Assembly: GCA_016748015.1 (NCBI GenBank)
Contig: JAAOMT010000057.1
Coordinates: forward strand, 328,763-392,762
From: Geosiphon pyriformis
Lineage: Eukaryota; Glomeromycota; Glomeromycetes; Archaeosporales; Geosiphonaceae
Length of the DNA stretch: 64,000 nt
Direction of reading: 5' to 3'
In this document: piece after piece, positions 33,040 to 45,477 of the stretch
Position numbering within the stretch: the stretch's first letter is position 1
Layout of the letters: each line of letters opens with the position of its first letter
Made by a program: the position numbers and the translations under genes
Notes under the pieces: model-generated
Told to the model about the DNA's origin: nothing
Databases searched by the model: none
What the model saw: the letters and a program-made list of their open reading frames with translations, nothing else

Positions 33040-34830
33040 ATGAAAGAGACTGCTAAAGTTTCTGGTTCTAAGAGTGGTTTTAAAGTGGTTGTATCAAGGA
33101 AAAAGAGGAAGGGAGGTGTGTTGGCAGAGGGTGTTGATAATAGAAAGGTTGCTGCTGAAGTTCCTGGTGTTTGTTCATGGAGTTCGGAGACTGGGGACAC
33201 TACTGAGTCTGAAAGTGTTGATATGGAAGAGGAGTGTCTGGTGGAGGAAACCAGCTTTGATTATGGTGAAGATGGAACTCTGGCTGGTGGAGATTATGAT
33301 CAGACACCCACAAGTTCGAAGGTTAAAACCAAAAAGGCGTTGGGCAAGCCATTGGGGAAAATTGATTTCTCAAAAGATGGTAGTGATAATGGTGTTCTCT
33401 CAGATGCTCCTCTTGAGCTCCCTCCTTCTGTGAGAAATTTGGTTAATGTTTCAGTCAGGAAATCATTCGCATTGGATATTGGTTTGGATAAAGTGGCCAG
33501 CAAATCTTCTCAGGAAAAACTTGTGGTGGTAAGGAAGCTGTTTTCTGGAATCAATGGTTTTGGGGGGGCATCTACCCCCTCAAAATTTTCAGGGATCATT
33601 AGGGCGATGTTCACTTCCGAATCGAGTCTAATGAAAGCTACTGATAAAGCTGCGAATGCAAAGATCTTAGTAAACGCCGATCTCAAAAATGCATCTGGGT
33701 GATCAGATTGAACTGTGGTCGTGAAAAAAATTCCAGTTAGAACATCAGCTGAGGCTGTGCGTGCTGCGCTATCTGAGTTTGGAGTTATTAGGGCGATCAA
33801 GATACAGTTAATCAGGCTGTGGCAGAAGGCAGTGGTGGAATTCAAACGATCGGATCAGGCTGATTTGGTCGCAGCTGAGTGGTCCATCTTAATCGGGAAA
33901 GATGCTATACGTGTGGCTAAGGCTGATTCAGACAAGGAGGCATGGGATGTAAGGGACCAACATAGGGCACTGCTCTATATGTTGCTGATGGGAACCAATA
34001 CTTATGATATCTGGGACTTTGTTAGATCTGTGGGTGGGAAAACGTGCATCATTGATCATCATTCTATTATGTATGCTCGAGCCAGGTGTGCTGTTGTTTG
34101 TTTCGACTCTGCTGAATCATTGGATACTGCTGTGGGAACCACGCCAGTACTCAAGAACACCAATTTCTGCTGGTCTTATCTTATTTCTGCTAGATGCGCC
34201 AAGTGTGAGAAATTGGGTCACACGTCATTGGGTTGTGCAGTTGGTGAGAAATTGTCTTCTAGTAGTTTACTGCGTAGGGTTTTTTCGGATACAGATAAAA
34301 GCAGGCTGGCAACCATCTATGCCAAACGCTCGGCTCCAGTTGCCCATCCAGTCTTTTTTGGTGGTCTCTCTTGGACAAAGGTTGCTCGCGGGTCTTTTTC
34401 GCTCCCCCTCTCTGGTCAGAATATTGTGATAACAAATGGCTCCTCTTCAGAGATGAAGCCATCCCAACTGGTTACAATAGAAGTCAACGATAAGTTCGCC
34501 GCTCTTGAGCGCAGTCTTGCCAGCCTCGCAGAGCAAGTTGGTAAGCTGGCTAAGAGGTTGGATGCACTCGGGCCAACGGTTTCTCAGCCTAGCCCTGGAT
34601 GTCAGCCATTGGTGACCCCTTCATCACAGGATCAAGAGGCAGATGTAGTGATGAGTGAGGGTTCGAGTGTGTCTACTAGTGGTGGGAATGTCGCAGGAGC
34701 GGTGTCTTTTGATATGTCTTCAGTGTCTAAGCTGGAAGACAGCATGAAGTGTCTAATGGAAACGGTTCTGGGCCTTTCGGCCAAAGTGGACAGTTTAGGT
34801 ATGCTTTCAGTATCTCTACCTCTTACTTAA
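33040..34830 (+). pseudogene. LINE-C ORF1 (RNA-binding protein with zinc knuckle), two nonsense codons
   Basis: Binds element RNA in the transposition complex. About 597 codons. The N-terminus is acidic and Ser-rich (SETGDTTESESVDMEEECL). An RRM-like segment follows (AVRAALSEFGVIRAIKIQLI, then LWQKAVVEFKRSDQADLVAA). A CCHC knuckle CAKCEKLGHTSLGC lies at 34195-34236. A coiled-coil-like C-terminus follows (FAALERSLASLAEQVGKLAK, VSKLEDSMKCLMETVLGLSA). TGA codons at about 33700 and 33712 replace CGA and CGG of LINE-D, both CpG transitions. ATG 33040 is the first usable start, though the frame is open further upstream without an ATG. The TAA stop at 34828-34830 overlaps the ORF2 ATG. Confidence 0.85.
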
Positions 34831-37800
34831 TGAGCAGTTTAGTCTGGAAAGTTGCTACATGCAATGTTAGGGGCATGAACAATCCCGCTAAGCAAGAAGA
34901 CATTATTAGGTGGCATAAGAAAATGAACAATTTAGTTTCTATTGTTACTGAAACGAAATTAAAGAGTAGGGTTCGTCCGTGGATTGCAGACAAGTTTGAT
35001 GGTATCCAAGTGTTCTCTTCTGGTTTGGACTCTGGTCACTTGGGTGCGGGTGTTACTATTATCATGGATGTTTCTTTGGCTCGTCATGTGTGCAAGATTT
35101 CTGAGATGCCTGGTCGGCTCCTTTCCATTAAATTACTTTTTAAGAGTAAACTTTCTGTGTCGATTTTGGGGCTTTATGATGGTGCTTCTTTGGTGGTTCG
35201 GTTTTCTCAAGCTGGTGAAATCAATTCTCTCATTGCAAAGACTGTTAATAAATCTTCTTTCATCATTCTCAGTGGCGATTTTAATGAAGACGGCTCTCAT
35301 AAAAGTACAAGTTTCAAAAGATGCTTTGATTTGGGTCTGGTCAATTCTTTAGTTGGCAGCCCGACTGTAAAAATGCCCACTTGGAAAAATTCTAGGGGTG
35401 TTAAAAAAACAATTGATTACATGTTTGTCTCCTCAAGTCTTGTTAATGCGATAGTGCGTTGTGAAGTTTTAAATGTCAATGAGCATTTTGACATGGACCA
35501 TCAAGCTGTTTCAGTGGATTTGGGTCTGAGTGGGCTCTTGAATACGTGTTTGAATTCTCTTCACAAGCAAGTGAATAAAGATCATTGGAAGTTTGATGTC
35601 AAAAGTGCCAATAAAGCTAAGTGGTTGGAGTTCAAGGATGCCTCAGCTGCTAATGTCTCTATGTTCTTGAATGCTTTTGGTGTAACAGTAAAATTTTCAG
35701 ATGTGGACGCTATATGGGACATTGTTCGCAAGATTATGGTTCTTTCAGCAGGTAGTACATTTAAGAAAAAATGGTTCAAAGGTTTTGATGGCGTGTCCAC
35801 TAAGACTTCTTCTAAGTTTCACAAGCTGGAGCTGCTGGTTTCTAAGTTGGTCAAGGCTTCGCATTTGGCTTCTAGTGATGGTTTTGCTTCTTTGTTGGAG
35901 ATGTGGCACAGACTCGACTCTCCTGGTACATTGGTGGTTAAGTCTCTGTTTCTTTCAGGTTCTAATTTTGATCTTATTTGTTCTGTGCTGGCCAAAGCAA
36001 GAAAATCATACCGCTCCTTCAAATTAGTGGAATCCAAGCGCGCTGAGGAATCTTCGATCAAGCAAGCTATTGGTAAGAAGATGGAGAGTTTTGAGCTGAA
36101 CAAGGGTCACACCATTAGGAGTGTTTTGGAGCGTCCTTTTCACAAAGTGGTCCTGGATCATTTGGTTGTAGAAGATGAGTTGATTTTAGAGCCTGATTTG
36201 GTTAAGTCTAAGGTGGATGAAATTATGGAGGGATGGACCAGAAAACATGAGGTGGTGTCTGACTTATCTGAGGATTGGGCTCATCAATATCAGCCTCTGG
36301 ATTACGTATTCAATGGTGCTTTCTTTGATGTTATGTGTTCGATTAGTTTTGATGAGTTGTTAGCTGTTGTTAAGGATCTTTCTGATGGAAAAGTGGTTGG
36401 TCTTTCTGGTATCTCCAACGAATTATGGAAACATTGTGACAAATCTGTTTTGGATATGCTTTTGGTGCTCTTGAATTTCTGTTTAGTTGACGAGTTGGTC
36501 CCTGGGCCTTGGAGAGAAGCTTGGGTTTTGATGATTCCTAAACCATATGAATGGGAGGGAGTTCTCACAAACACCCATCCTATAGCTTTAATTGAAACGG
36601 CCTGCAAGATTCTCTCCAAGATCCTTTCAGATAGGATCTCTCTGGCTTGCAGCACTTTTGATGTTCTTCATGGGGACAATTTTTCGGTTTTGAAGGGTAT
36701 AATGACTCAATCTCCCATTTTTGCTATCAGTTCTGTGGTTGAGGATGCCTTGGAAAAAAACCGTGAACTTTGGCTGGTTTTACAGGACATGCGCAAGGCT
36801 TATGACTCGGTTGGTTGGGAACATCTTAGGAAGAGTCTAGTCAGAATCAAAATGTGTGACAGGTTTATTAGATTTTTTGGCAGTATTCACAATAGTTGCG
36901 TCAACAAAGTGATGACTGACTTTGGCTTAACTGATGGGTATTGTGTCCATGATGGACTGGATCAAGGAGAAGTTTTCTCGCCTCTTCTCTGGCGTATTTT
37001 TTATGATTCACTTTTGTGTGAGGTCAAGAGACAGGATAGTGTGTATGGCTACAGGTTGAATTCTCATTTCATATCAAGAACTGGCCGGGTGGATCCTCGA
37101 GCTGGGCTGTCTTCATTTTTTGCTGCCGGCACTTTTGTCGATGATACTATCTGGGTTGGTAGCAGCCAGGCTGCTACACAACGCATCCTTGATGTTGCTA
37201 GTGAGTTTTTTAGGTTTAACGATATTTCTGTAAACAATGACAAAACGGTGGCCATCCCCATCAATTGCCGGGTGCTGGATTCTTATTTGACTATCAGTGG
37301 TGCACCTATTTCCATTGCCAAGAGAAAGGAATCTCATCGCTATTTGGGTATTTTTTTGTTTTCTGAGGGTCTTTCGAAGCCCAGCTTGGCTAAGGCCCAG
37401 GCTGATGTACAGTTCTTTGCGAATCTTGTTTTAAGAAAGGCAATTTCGGACAAACAGTGTGCATATTTGGTGTCTGTAGTTCTTTTCCCTATTATCAGCT
37501 ACAGGACTCAGTTTAGTTTTGTTTCTGTTGGTGTTTGTAGTAAATGGGATGCTTTGGTTCGCAAGGTCTTAAAGTCCAAGTCTGGGTTGCCATGTGATTT
37601 TCCCAGTGACACACTTCATCACTCCTCTTTGTACAATTTAAAAACTTTTGAACAGATACAGGCTGAGAGTAAATCGGCCTCCATTGTTGCTTTTGCAAAT
37701 TCTACTGGTGTCTTGGGTCGCTTGTTTTCTCATAAGTCTTATGACCTCCAGGTTTTCAGCTGGCATCCTCGTCATCCTTTGCTATTTCCAGTTCGTGTTA

Positions 37801-39518
37801 GTATCAGTCCCTTGGATAATTTTTTGGTGGGTGTGGTTCACATTTTTTCTGGGTGTGATTTGTCTTTGGGAGGCCCTCTGGATTGTGCTTTTCGTTGTCA
37901 GTGTGGTACTCCTATGTCTTTGGTTCTTGGTGAATTCTGTTTTTTCAAGTGCATCTCTTCACTTAGGCATTATGGAATTGCTTTCATAGAACAGCTTCGT
38001 GACTGTAATGGTGATGTTTTCAGTTGGGGTACCTTCAAGTGCTGGAAGAGGCTAGACCCTCGTGGCCCAGTCTCTTTCTGGTTTGATCTTTCTGTTCGCT
38101 TTCTTGGTAGTGTTGTTCCTCTTTCCTCAAGTTCTTCTTTAGTAGATGGTCAAGCTGTGTCTGATATTCGTCTTTCTCATAATTTTGGTGTGATTTATGA
38201 CACTTTGCCAACCATTGATGCTGCCCGCCTTTCTGTGTATATGGATGAGTCTCTTTCTGGTCTGAGCACTGCTGACATGAGAGCAGGTGCTACCGTTTTT
38301 TTTGAGAACATTAACTTGGATTTGGGTGTTGGGGTGTTTGGTTTGGTTTCTTCTACTCTAACAAAACTGCAGGCCATAGCTTTGGCCCTTGAGTGTGTTC
38401 CTTTTTCTCATTTGATTGACTTGTTCTTGGATAGCCAGGCTGCTTTAGATGCATGTAGGTCAGAGTTTTTGCTGGTTTGTTCGGATTTCAGGAACCGCTG
38501 TTGGATCGAGCGTCGTCACATTGCCACTGTCATTCGTCAAAAGAATTTGGATGTGAATTGGGTTAAGGTGAAAGGTCATTCAGATGTCTCAGGCAACGAG
38601 CATGCTGATGCACTTGCCAAGGGTGCTGCTCGCTCTGCTTGGCGCCTATCTCATTTAGTCAGTGAACGTTTTCTATGTGCTGGTGGCACGGCGGTTTCTG
38701 GTAATTCTAGACACTTTGTTTGTGATGTTTTCTGGTTGTTTCACCAAGCTCGTTGGGAGATTGGAGTGGGTTCTCGTGTTATGGATAATAGTTTGCGTGC
38801 TGATATCAATTGGTCTATGTTTTCTATGGTGTGGCACCCCAATTCTCACTTGGCATCCAGTTTTACCAGCATGCACACGGCGGGATGTTGTACTTACTTT
38901 ATGAAGACTCTCTATCATCGGCTTCCTGTTGCTGTGCGCAAGTGTTTATATGATAGGAGTTACCCCAGTGTGGTTTGTCTGTTTTGTGGTGATGTTGAGA
39001 CCTCGGATCATGTCTTTTCATGTCCTCAGAATGCCGTTGGCCGTGCTCGTTTGTTGGGCGCACATGCTTTAACTTGGGAGGCTCTTTCTGGCCTTTCTCG
39101 CTCTTCTTCATGTGTCTTACAGGCCTTAGCTTCTTGTGTTTCTGAGGTTGGAGTTAGTGTTGCTCTGTGTAAGGGTTTTGTTTTTGATGAATGGTTTCAT
39201 GAGTCTATCTCGGTCTTTAAAGATTCTAGGGAGGGTGCTAAGAGGATTGTGAGCTTTGTGTGTGAGTTTTGTTTGGCATTTCGGAATGATGTTTAGTTGG
39301 TCTGGGCCAGACACCGAGCGTTTATGGAGAAGCATGGTTTGATTCCACGTGATGGCTCCACTTCTGCTTCGGTTTCTGGTTTGTCTAAGGTGTTTTCGGC
39401 TGGTATAGTCAGATTGCTGGGAGTGGCTGAGGCATTTGGTGTTGGTTTTGGGTTTCGTAAGTTTTGTCCATTTTTTTCAGGTATTGGAGATTCAATTTCT
39501 GTGCATATAAGTGTATAG
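34830..39518 (+). pseudogene. LINE-C ORF2 (endonuclease, reverse transcriptase, RNase H), one nonsense codon
   Basis: Nicks target DNA and reverse-transcribes the element. About 1562 codons from ATG 34830, which shares its A with the ORF1 stop. The APE-type endonuclease has CNVRGM, the metal-binding ETK, SGDFNED (Asp150, Asn152) and DHQAVSVDL (Asp223, His224). RT has MIPKPYEWEGVLTNTHPIAL, QDMRKAYDSVGWEHL, DQGEVFSPLLWRIFYD and the catalytic FVDD (769-772), all intact. RNase H has DES at 1139 (family DGS), K1179 where Glu is expected and D1201, so it is probably inactive. HSDVSGNEHADALAK follows. A C-terminal CCHC (CLFCGDVETSDHVFSC) ends the protein. TAG at 39294-39296 replaces a Trp codon, and the frame then continues to TAG at 39516-39518. 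The frame is also open 81 nt upstream of the ATG, inside ORF1. Confidence 0.92.
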
Positions 39519-39526
39519 TGTAGTCC

Positions 39527-39549
39527 TGACTGGCCCGAGTGGCTGGTCA
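39527..39549 (+). other. LINE 3' UTR stem-loop (LINE-C copy)
   Basis: Stem of 9 pairs (UGACUGGCC with GGCUGGUCA, two G-U) and loop CGAGU, 8 nt after the ORF2 stop. Present at the same place in LINE-A, D and E. Proposed template recognition signal. Confidence 0.65.
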
Positions 39550-39817
39550 CGTGTAGAAAGCACATGATTCGCACCTAGTCTAGATCATTTGTATGACGTA
39601 TAGCACTAGGTTGCGTTTGGACCTCACTCATTAAAATATAAAAAAAAAAAAAAAATTAATAAAACAAAACTATTTAATAATATATATTAAAAAAATTCTA
39701 ATATTATAAATACAAGAAAACTTCTTTTTCTCATTCATCTCAAATTTCCAAAAAAGAACCAAAAATTTTTTCTGAAAGAAGTTTTTCATCATTCAGCATG
39801 CTAAATTCAAACTGTTT

Positions 39818-41662
39818 TTGCTTGATTATGAGGCCACCATTGGCTCTAATATTGCTGTTCTGAACAAGTTTATTATGGAACCTAGTTTTAACATTAGTGT
39901 TAAGTCAACTGAACTTAGAAAAAAAAGAAAAGGTGGTGCTTTAGAAGATAACATTGGTAATTGGAAATTTGTTACTGCTAAGATGTCAAGTAGTTGTTCT
40001 TAAGGTTCTGAGACCAATAATACTACTGAGTCTAATAGTGTGGACATAGAGGAGGAGTGTTTGGTTGAAAAAACCAGTTTTGATCATGAAGATAGTGGAG
40101 TTTTCACTGGAAAAAATTCGAAACAAACACCTAAAAGTTTAAAAACTATTACCAAAAAAGTGTTGGGAAAGCCACTGGGGAAAATTGACTTCTTGGGTGA
40201 TAATAATGATGACATACTATTAGACAAATCTGTAGTTCTTCCTTCCTCTTTAAAGAACTTGGTCAATGTTTCTGTTAAGAAATCTTTTGCTTTGAACATC
40301 AGTTTGGACAATATTGTTGAGAAATCTGCTCAAAAAAAACTTGTGATAGTCAGGAAGTTGTTTTCAAAAATCAATGGTTTTGGGAGGGCTTCTACCTCCT
40401 CAAAATTTGTTGAGATAATTAAGACGACATTTACTTCTGAATTGAGTTTGGCGCAGACTTCTAAAAAGGCTGAAGAGGCAAAGATCTTGGTAAACTCCAA
40501 TCTCAAAAAATTATCTGGGCATTCAGATTGGGCTGTGGTATTAAAGAAAATTCCTGTTGAAACATCAACTGAGGCTGTGCATACTGTGCTATTTAGTTTT
40601 GGTGTGGTGGTGTCAATTAAAATGCAGTTGGTGGATTTGTGGTAGAAGGCTATAGTTGAATTTAATAAGAGTAAACAGGTTGATTTAGTTACAGCTTGTT
40701 GGTCTATCCTGATTAGAAAAGATGCTGTGTGTGTGGCCAGAGCTGATCAAGACAAGGAATTGTGGAACACAAGAGATCAACATAGGGCTTTGCTCTATAC
40801 TTTGCCAATAAAAATAACTGCTTATGACATCTGAGATTATATTGGCTTTGTGAGTGAAAAAACATGTATAATAGATTGTTATCCTGTTATGTATACTCAG
40901 GCCAAATATACTGTTGTTTGTTTTGAATCAGCCAATTCCTTGAATGCTGTCATGAAAACTACTCCAGTTTTAAGAGGTGTGAATATGTATTGGTTTTTTT
41001 TGGGTTTTCTAAATATGCTGAGTGTAGAAAATTGGGTCATATATCCTTGAACTGTGCTGTAGGTGAGAATTTTTCCTTTAAGAAACCTTTTTGCAGACCT
41101 TTTTCAGACATGAATAAATGCAGGTTGGCAACCATCTATGTCAAGTGTTTGACTTTGATTGTTCATTCTATTGCTTTTGGTGGGGTTTTTTGGGTGAAAA
41201 TTGCTGGTAGAAATGTTTTTCCTCTTCTTTCTGTGTGAAAAGTATCGGTCAATTCTGGCTCCTCTTTAGAGATAAAGCCTATCCTTCCTGATATGAGTGA
41301 TGTCGAAAAAAGGTTTGTTGTTTTGGAAAGCAGTCTTGCCAGTCTCGTGGAACAAATTGGTAAGTTGGTTAAGAGGTTGGACTCATTCATGTCAGCAGTT
41401 TCCCAGCCTAGTCCTGAATGTCAGCTACCAGTGACTCTCTCTCCCATCACAGAATTGGGTGAGTGATGTAGTAATGGAAGAGGATTTGAGTGAGGTCATA
41501 AGTGGTAAGACTGCTACAACTTTAGACTTTTTTGTTTCTCCTGAAGTAAAAAGATTGGAAAACATGTTGGAAGGACTTTCTGCTTCAGTTCTAAGTCTTA
41601 CAATAAGATTTAATGATTCAATTTTGGCTGGCAGTGCATTTTCCAAACCTCTTTTTCAATGA
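39818..41662 (+). pseudogene. LINE-E ORF1
   Basis: Same protein as LINE-C ORF1: VDIEEECLVEKTSFD, GKPLGKIDFLGD, NGFGRASTSSKFVEII, the RRM-like VLFSFGVVVSIKMQLVDLW and SEKTCIIDCYPVMYTQAKYT. The zinc knuckle reads YAECRKLGHISLNC, so its first Cys is lost. Stops include TAA after SSSCS (expected Trp), TAG after VDLW (expected Gln) and TGA after AYDI. A frameshift lies near 41000. The terminal TGA (41660-41662) overlaps the ORF2 ATG. Confidence 0.82.
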
Positions 41663-44600
41663 CCAGTCTAGTTTGGAAGATTGCCATGTGTAATGTTAGG
41701 AGTATAAATAATTTTGTGAAACAGGATGATGTAATTTGTTGGCATAAAGAGATGAACAATTTGATTTCTATTGTTACTGAGACTAAGTTGAGGGGCAAGA
41801 TCCACCCATAGATCATGAATAAATTTGATGGTGTCCAGGTTTTCACTTCTGGTTTGGACTCTGGTTACTTGGGTTCTGGTGTTGTGATTATTATGAACAA
41901 TTCTTTGGCAAGACATGTATGTAAGGTTTTCAAGATTTCCGGTTGACTCCTTTCCTTCAAATTACTCTTCAAGAATAATCTTTCTGTGTTGATTTTGGAA
42001 TTCTATGCTGGTGCTTTGTTAGTGGTTTGGTTTTCTCAAGCTGATAAAATCAACTCTCTCATTGCAAAGGCAGTAAATAAGTCCTCTTTCATTATTTTGG
42101 GTGGTGATTTCAATGAAGACGGAGCCTGAAAGTGTGCTAGTTTCAAGAAGTGCTTTGATTTGGGTTTAGTTGATTCTCTAAGGGGAAGTTTGTTTGCCAA
42201 GATGCTTATGTAGACCAATTCTCATGGTGTTGCTAAAGCTCTTGATTACATTTTTGTTTCTTTAAGTTTAGTCAATGCTGTAATAGATGGTAGTGTGGCC
42301 AATGTTGAGAACTATTTTAATACCAATCACAAAGCTGTTTTTGCTTCCATGGGTTTGGGTGGTTTGCTCAATATTCATTTGAGTTTAATATGTAAGCAGG
42401 CAAATAAAAATCATTGGAAGTTTGATGTTAAAAGTGTAGATGAAGCAAAATGAAGTGAATTTAAGAATACTACTACAGCCAATGCTATTATGTTCTTGGA
42501 CAAGTTTGAGATAGCCAAGAAGTTCTCTGATCTGGATGCTATGTGGAATATTGTTTACAAAGTGATGATTTTTTTAGCTAATGATACTTTCAAGAAGAAA
42601 TGGTTTAAGGGTTATGATGGGGTGTTTACCAAAGAGTCTTCTAAGTTGCATAAATTGGAGATTTTGGTTTTGAAAATTGTCAAGGCTTCTTGTGAGATAG
42701 ACTCTAACAGGTTTGAGTCTTTGTTAAGATGCTGGATTTCTATGAATAGTAACAAAACTTCTGTTGTTTGGGATCTTGTGAGTTCTGGTGTAAGTTTGAA
42801 TCATGTTTGTTCTGTTCTTTGTGGTGTGAGGAGGTCCTATCATGCCTCTAAGTTTGCTGAGTCTTTGCAAACCAAGGAGTCAAGCATTAGATCAACAAAG
42901 ACTACACAATCCATAGTGTTTTGGAATGTTCATTCCGCAAAGTGGCATTGGATCATTTGGTTTCTGATAATGATTTGATTTTGGACCCAGTAGAAGTTAA
43001 GAATAAGGTGGATGATATAATGGAGGGCTGAACAAGGAAGAAGGCTGTGCTAAAAAGTGTTCCTGATTTGTGGCAGCATCAATACCTGCCATTGGGTTAT
43101 GTCAACAATAATGCCTTTTTTAGTGTGATAAATGCTATCAGTTTGAATGACTTGACGCATGTGATTAAGAATTTACCAGATAGTAAAGCTGTTGGCTTGT
43201 TTGGCATTTCAAATGAACTTTGAAAACATTGTGATGGTTTTGTGCTAGGCTTGCTTCTAGATCTTTTGAATATTTGTTTGGTGTGTGAGTCAGTTCCCCA
43301 TTGTTGGAAGGAAGCTTAGGTGTCAATGATTCCCAAGCCCTATAAGTGGGAGAGTGTCTTAACAAATACTAGACCAATCACTTTAATTGAGACTGCTCAT
43401 AAGATTTTTTCTAAGTTGCTGTCTGACAGGGTTTTGTTAGTGTGTAGTCTATTAAATGTACTTTGTGGGGACAATTTTTCTGTGCTTAAAGACACTACTA
43501 CTCAGTCTCCTATTTTTGCCATTGGTTTGGTTGTTAAAGACACTTTGGAGAAGAATTGTGAACTTTGGCTTGTGCTACAAGATATGTGTAAAGCCTATGA
43601 CTCTATGAGTTGGCATCACTTGTATAATAGTTTGGTTCAAATCAAAATGTGCAGATGTTTTATTAGATTTTTTGGTTCTATTCACAATAACTGTGTTAAT
43701 CAGATTATGACTAATTTTGGTTTAACTAATGAGTACTGAATATATAATAGTCTTGATTAGAGTAAGGTTTTCTTTTCTTTGCTATTGAAGATCTTTTATG
43801 ACCCCCTTTTGTGTAAGATCAAGAAACAGAAAAGTTTGTGTGGATACCAAATTAATACTAAATTTGTAGCCAAGACAGATAAGATAGAAGACAGTTTGAC
43901 TTTGTTTCTGGCTGCTGGTGCATTTGTAGATAATACTATTTGAGTGGGTTGCAGTCAGGCTGCCATTCAGTATATCTTGGACACAGTGAGTGAATTTTTC
44001 AGAGTGAATGACATTTCTATCAATAACGAGAAAACTGTAGCTATTTTTATTAATCAGAGGGTTAGTAATGCATTATTGTCAATTAGTGGTCTGCCAATTT
44101 CAATTGCTCACAGAAAGAAGTCTCATTGATACCTTGGCATTTATTTGTCATCTAAGGATTTGTCCAAACCCAGTTTGGCTAAGACACATATGAACATCAA
44201 GTTTTTTGTCAATTTGGTTCTTAAAAAAGCTATTTCGGACAAGTAGTTTCTTTATCTAGTATTAGCTGTATTGCAACCCATTGTCAGTTATAGGACTCAA
44301 TTCAGCTTTGTTTCTAAGAATGTGTATGCAAAGTGGAATACATTGATTAGGAAGAGGTTAAGACTTAAGGCTGGTCTTCTGAAAAACTTTCCCAATGAGG
44401 CTCTTCATTATTCTTCTTTGTATGGCTTGAAATCTTTTAAGCAGTTGCAGACTGAATGCAAAGTGACTTTTGTGTTGTGTTTCTCAAATGCTGGTGGTGT
44501 TTTTGGTCGTTTGTTCAATCATAGATCTCTGGATCTTCAAGTTTTGAGTTGGTCATCTATTTACTTTCTATGTCATTTGATTAGGTTGCGTATTAGTCTG

Positions 44601-45382
44601 GTCAATAATTTTTTGGCAGGTGTCATTAAGATTTTTTTGGACTATAACATGTCTTTCAACAATCTCTCTGTTTTTGCATTCCGCTTTTCTGGTGGGACAT
44701 TAATATTTACAGTTTTGGGAGCTTCTTTGTTTTATAATGTTTCTTCTTCTCTCAAAAAGTTTGGGGTCATCTTTGTCAAGCAGTTATATACCAAAAAAGA
44801 TTTGATTTTCGATTAGAAAACCTTTCGTTGTTAGAAGAGACTTGATCCAAAAGGCTCTGTCTTTTGTTGGTTTATTCTGATTTATGACTTTTTGGATCAA
44901 TTTTCTATTTCTGATGATTTGCACATTGAAGATTTATGGACTATGAATGTTTGCAGCTTGGATGCGGTTTTCAGATTGGGCCAGTGCCTTTCTTCTGTAA
45001 ATATGGAGGTTGTTAGTGTTTACACTAATGGATCATTAAGGGATTTAGGTTTATGTAAAATGAAGTATAGTGCTACTGCTTACTTCTCAGATCTGGATCT
45101 GAGTATTAGTGCTAAGGTTGGTGGATTGGTATCTTCGACTATGGCAGAACTGCAAACAATTGCTTTGGCTTTGGAATGTGTTTCCCTTGGCAGTTCAATA
45201 ATGGTTTATTCAGACAGTCAGACTGCTTTGGATGTATGTGTAGTTGAATCTGCTCTGGTGTTTTCGGATTTCCACAACTGTTACTGGATGGAGCGGCATG
45301 GTATTATCAATTTAATTAAGAGAAAGCAGCTTGATGTTTCTTGGCATAAGGTAAAAAGACATTCGGATATTATAGGTAATAA
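41659..45382 (+). pseudogene. LINE-E ORF2, part before LTR-2
   Basis: Starts at ATG 41659 (MTSLVWKIAMCNV) inside the ORF1 stop. Endonuclease blocks: VTETKLRGK, GGDFNEDGA and NTNHKAVFAS, where Asp-His is kept as Asn-His. RT: MIPKPYKWESVLTNTRPI, QDMCKAYDSMSWHHLYN and FVDNTI, in which the FxDD box has lost one Asp. Thumb and RNase H follow (VYTNGSLRDLG with Asp to Asn, MAELQTIALALE, YSDSQTALDV). Multiple stops, and a frameshift between 42978 and 43320. The reading breaks at GNKH where LTR-2 is inserted. Confidence 0.88.
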
Positions 45383-45477
45383 GCATTATTACTCATAGAA
45401 AAAGAATACAAGAAAATAGTAGGAAAAAACAGATAGGGAAAATAGACCAATAAGAAAATAGTATTTAGCATATAAGC

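Larger units (their letters stand above)
32897..39655 (+). mobile_element. LINE-C: nearly intact full-length non-LTR retrotransposon
   Basis: 6.76-kb LINE with 5' UTR (to about 33039), ORF1 (33040-34830), ORF2 (34830-39518), 3' UTR with hairpin and an A-rich tail. A 14-bp direct duplication TTAATAAAACAAAA flanks it (32883-32896 and 39656-39669), the mark of target-primed insertion. Only three nonsense codons interrupt its two ORFs, and no frameshift was seen. It is the youngest-looking element here. It differs from LINE-D almost only by transitions. Confidence 0.95.

Noticed and set aside
38673-39574. Several His/Thr-rich minus-strand frames over LINE-C and LINE-D
   Set aside because: Antisense shadows of ORF2; repeated in both LINEs because the DNA is nearly the same.
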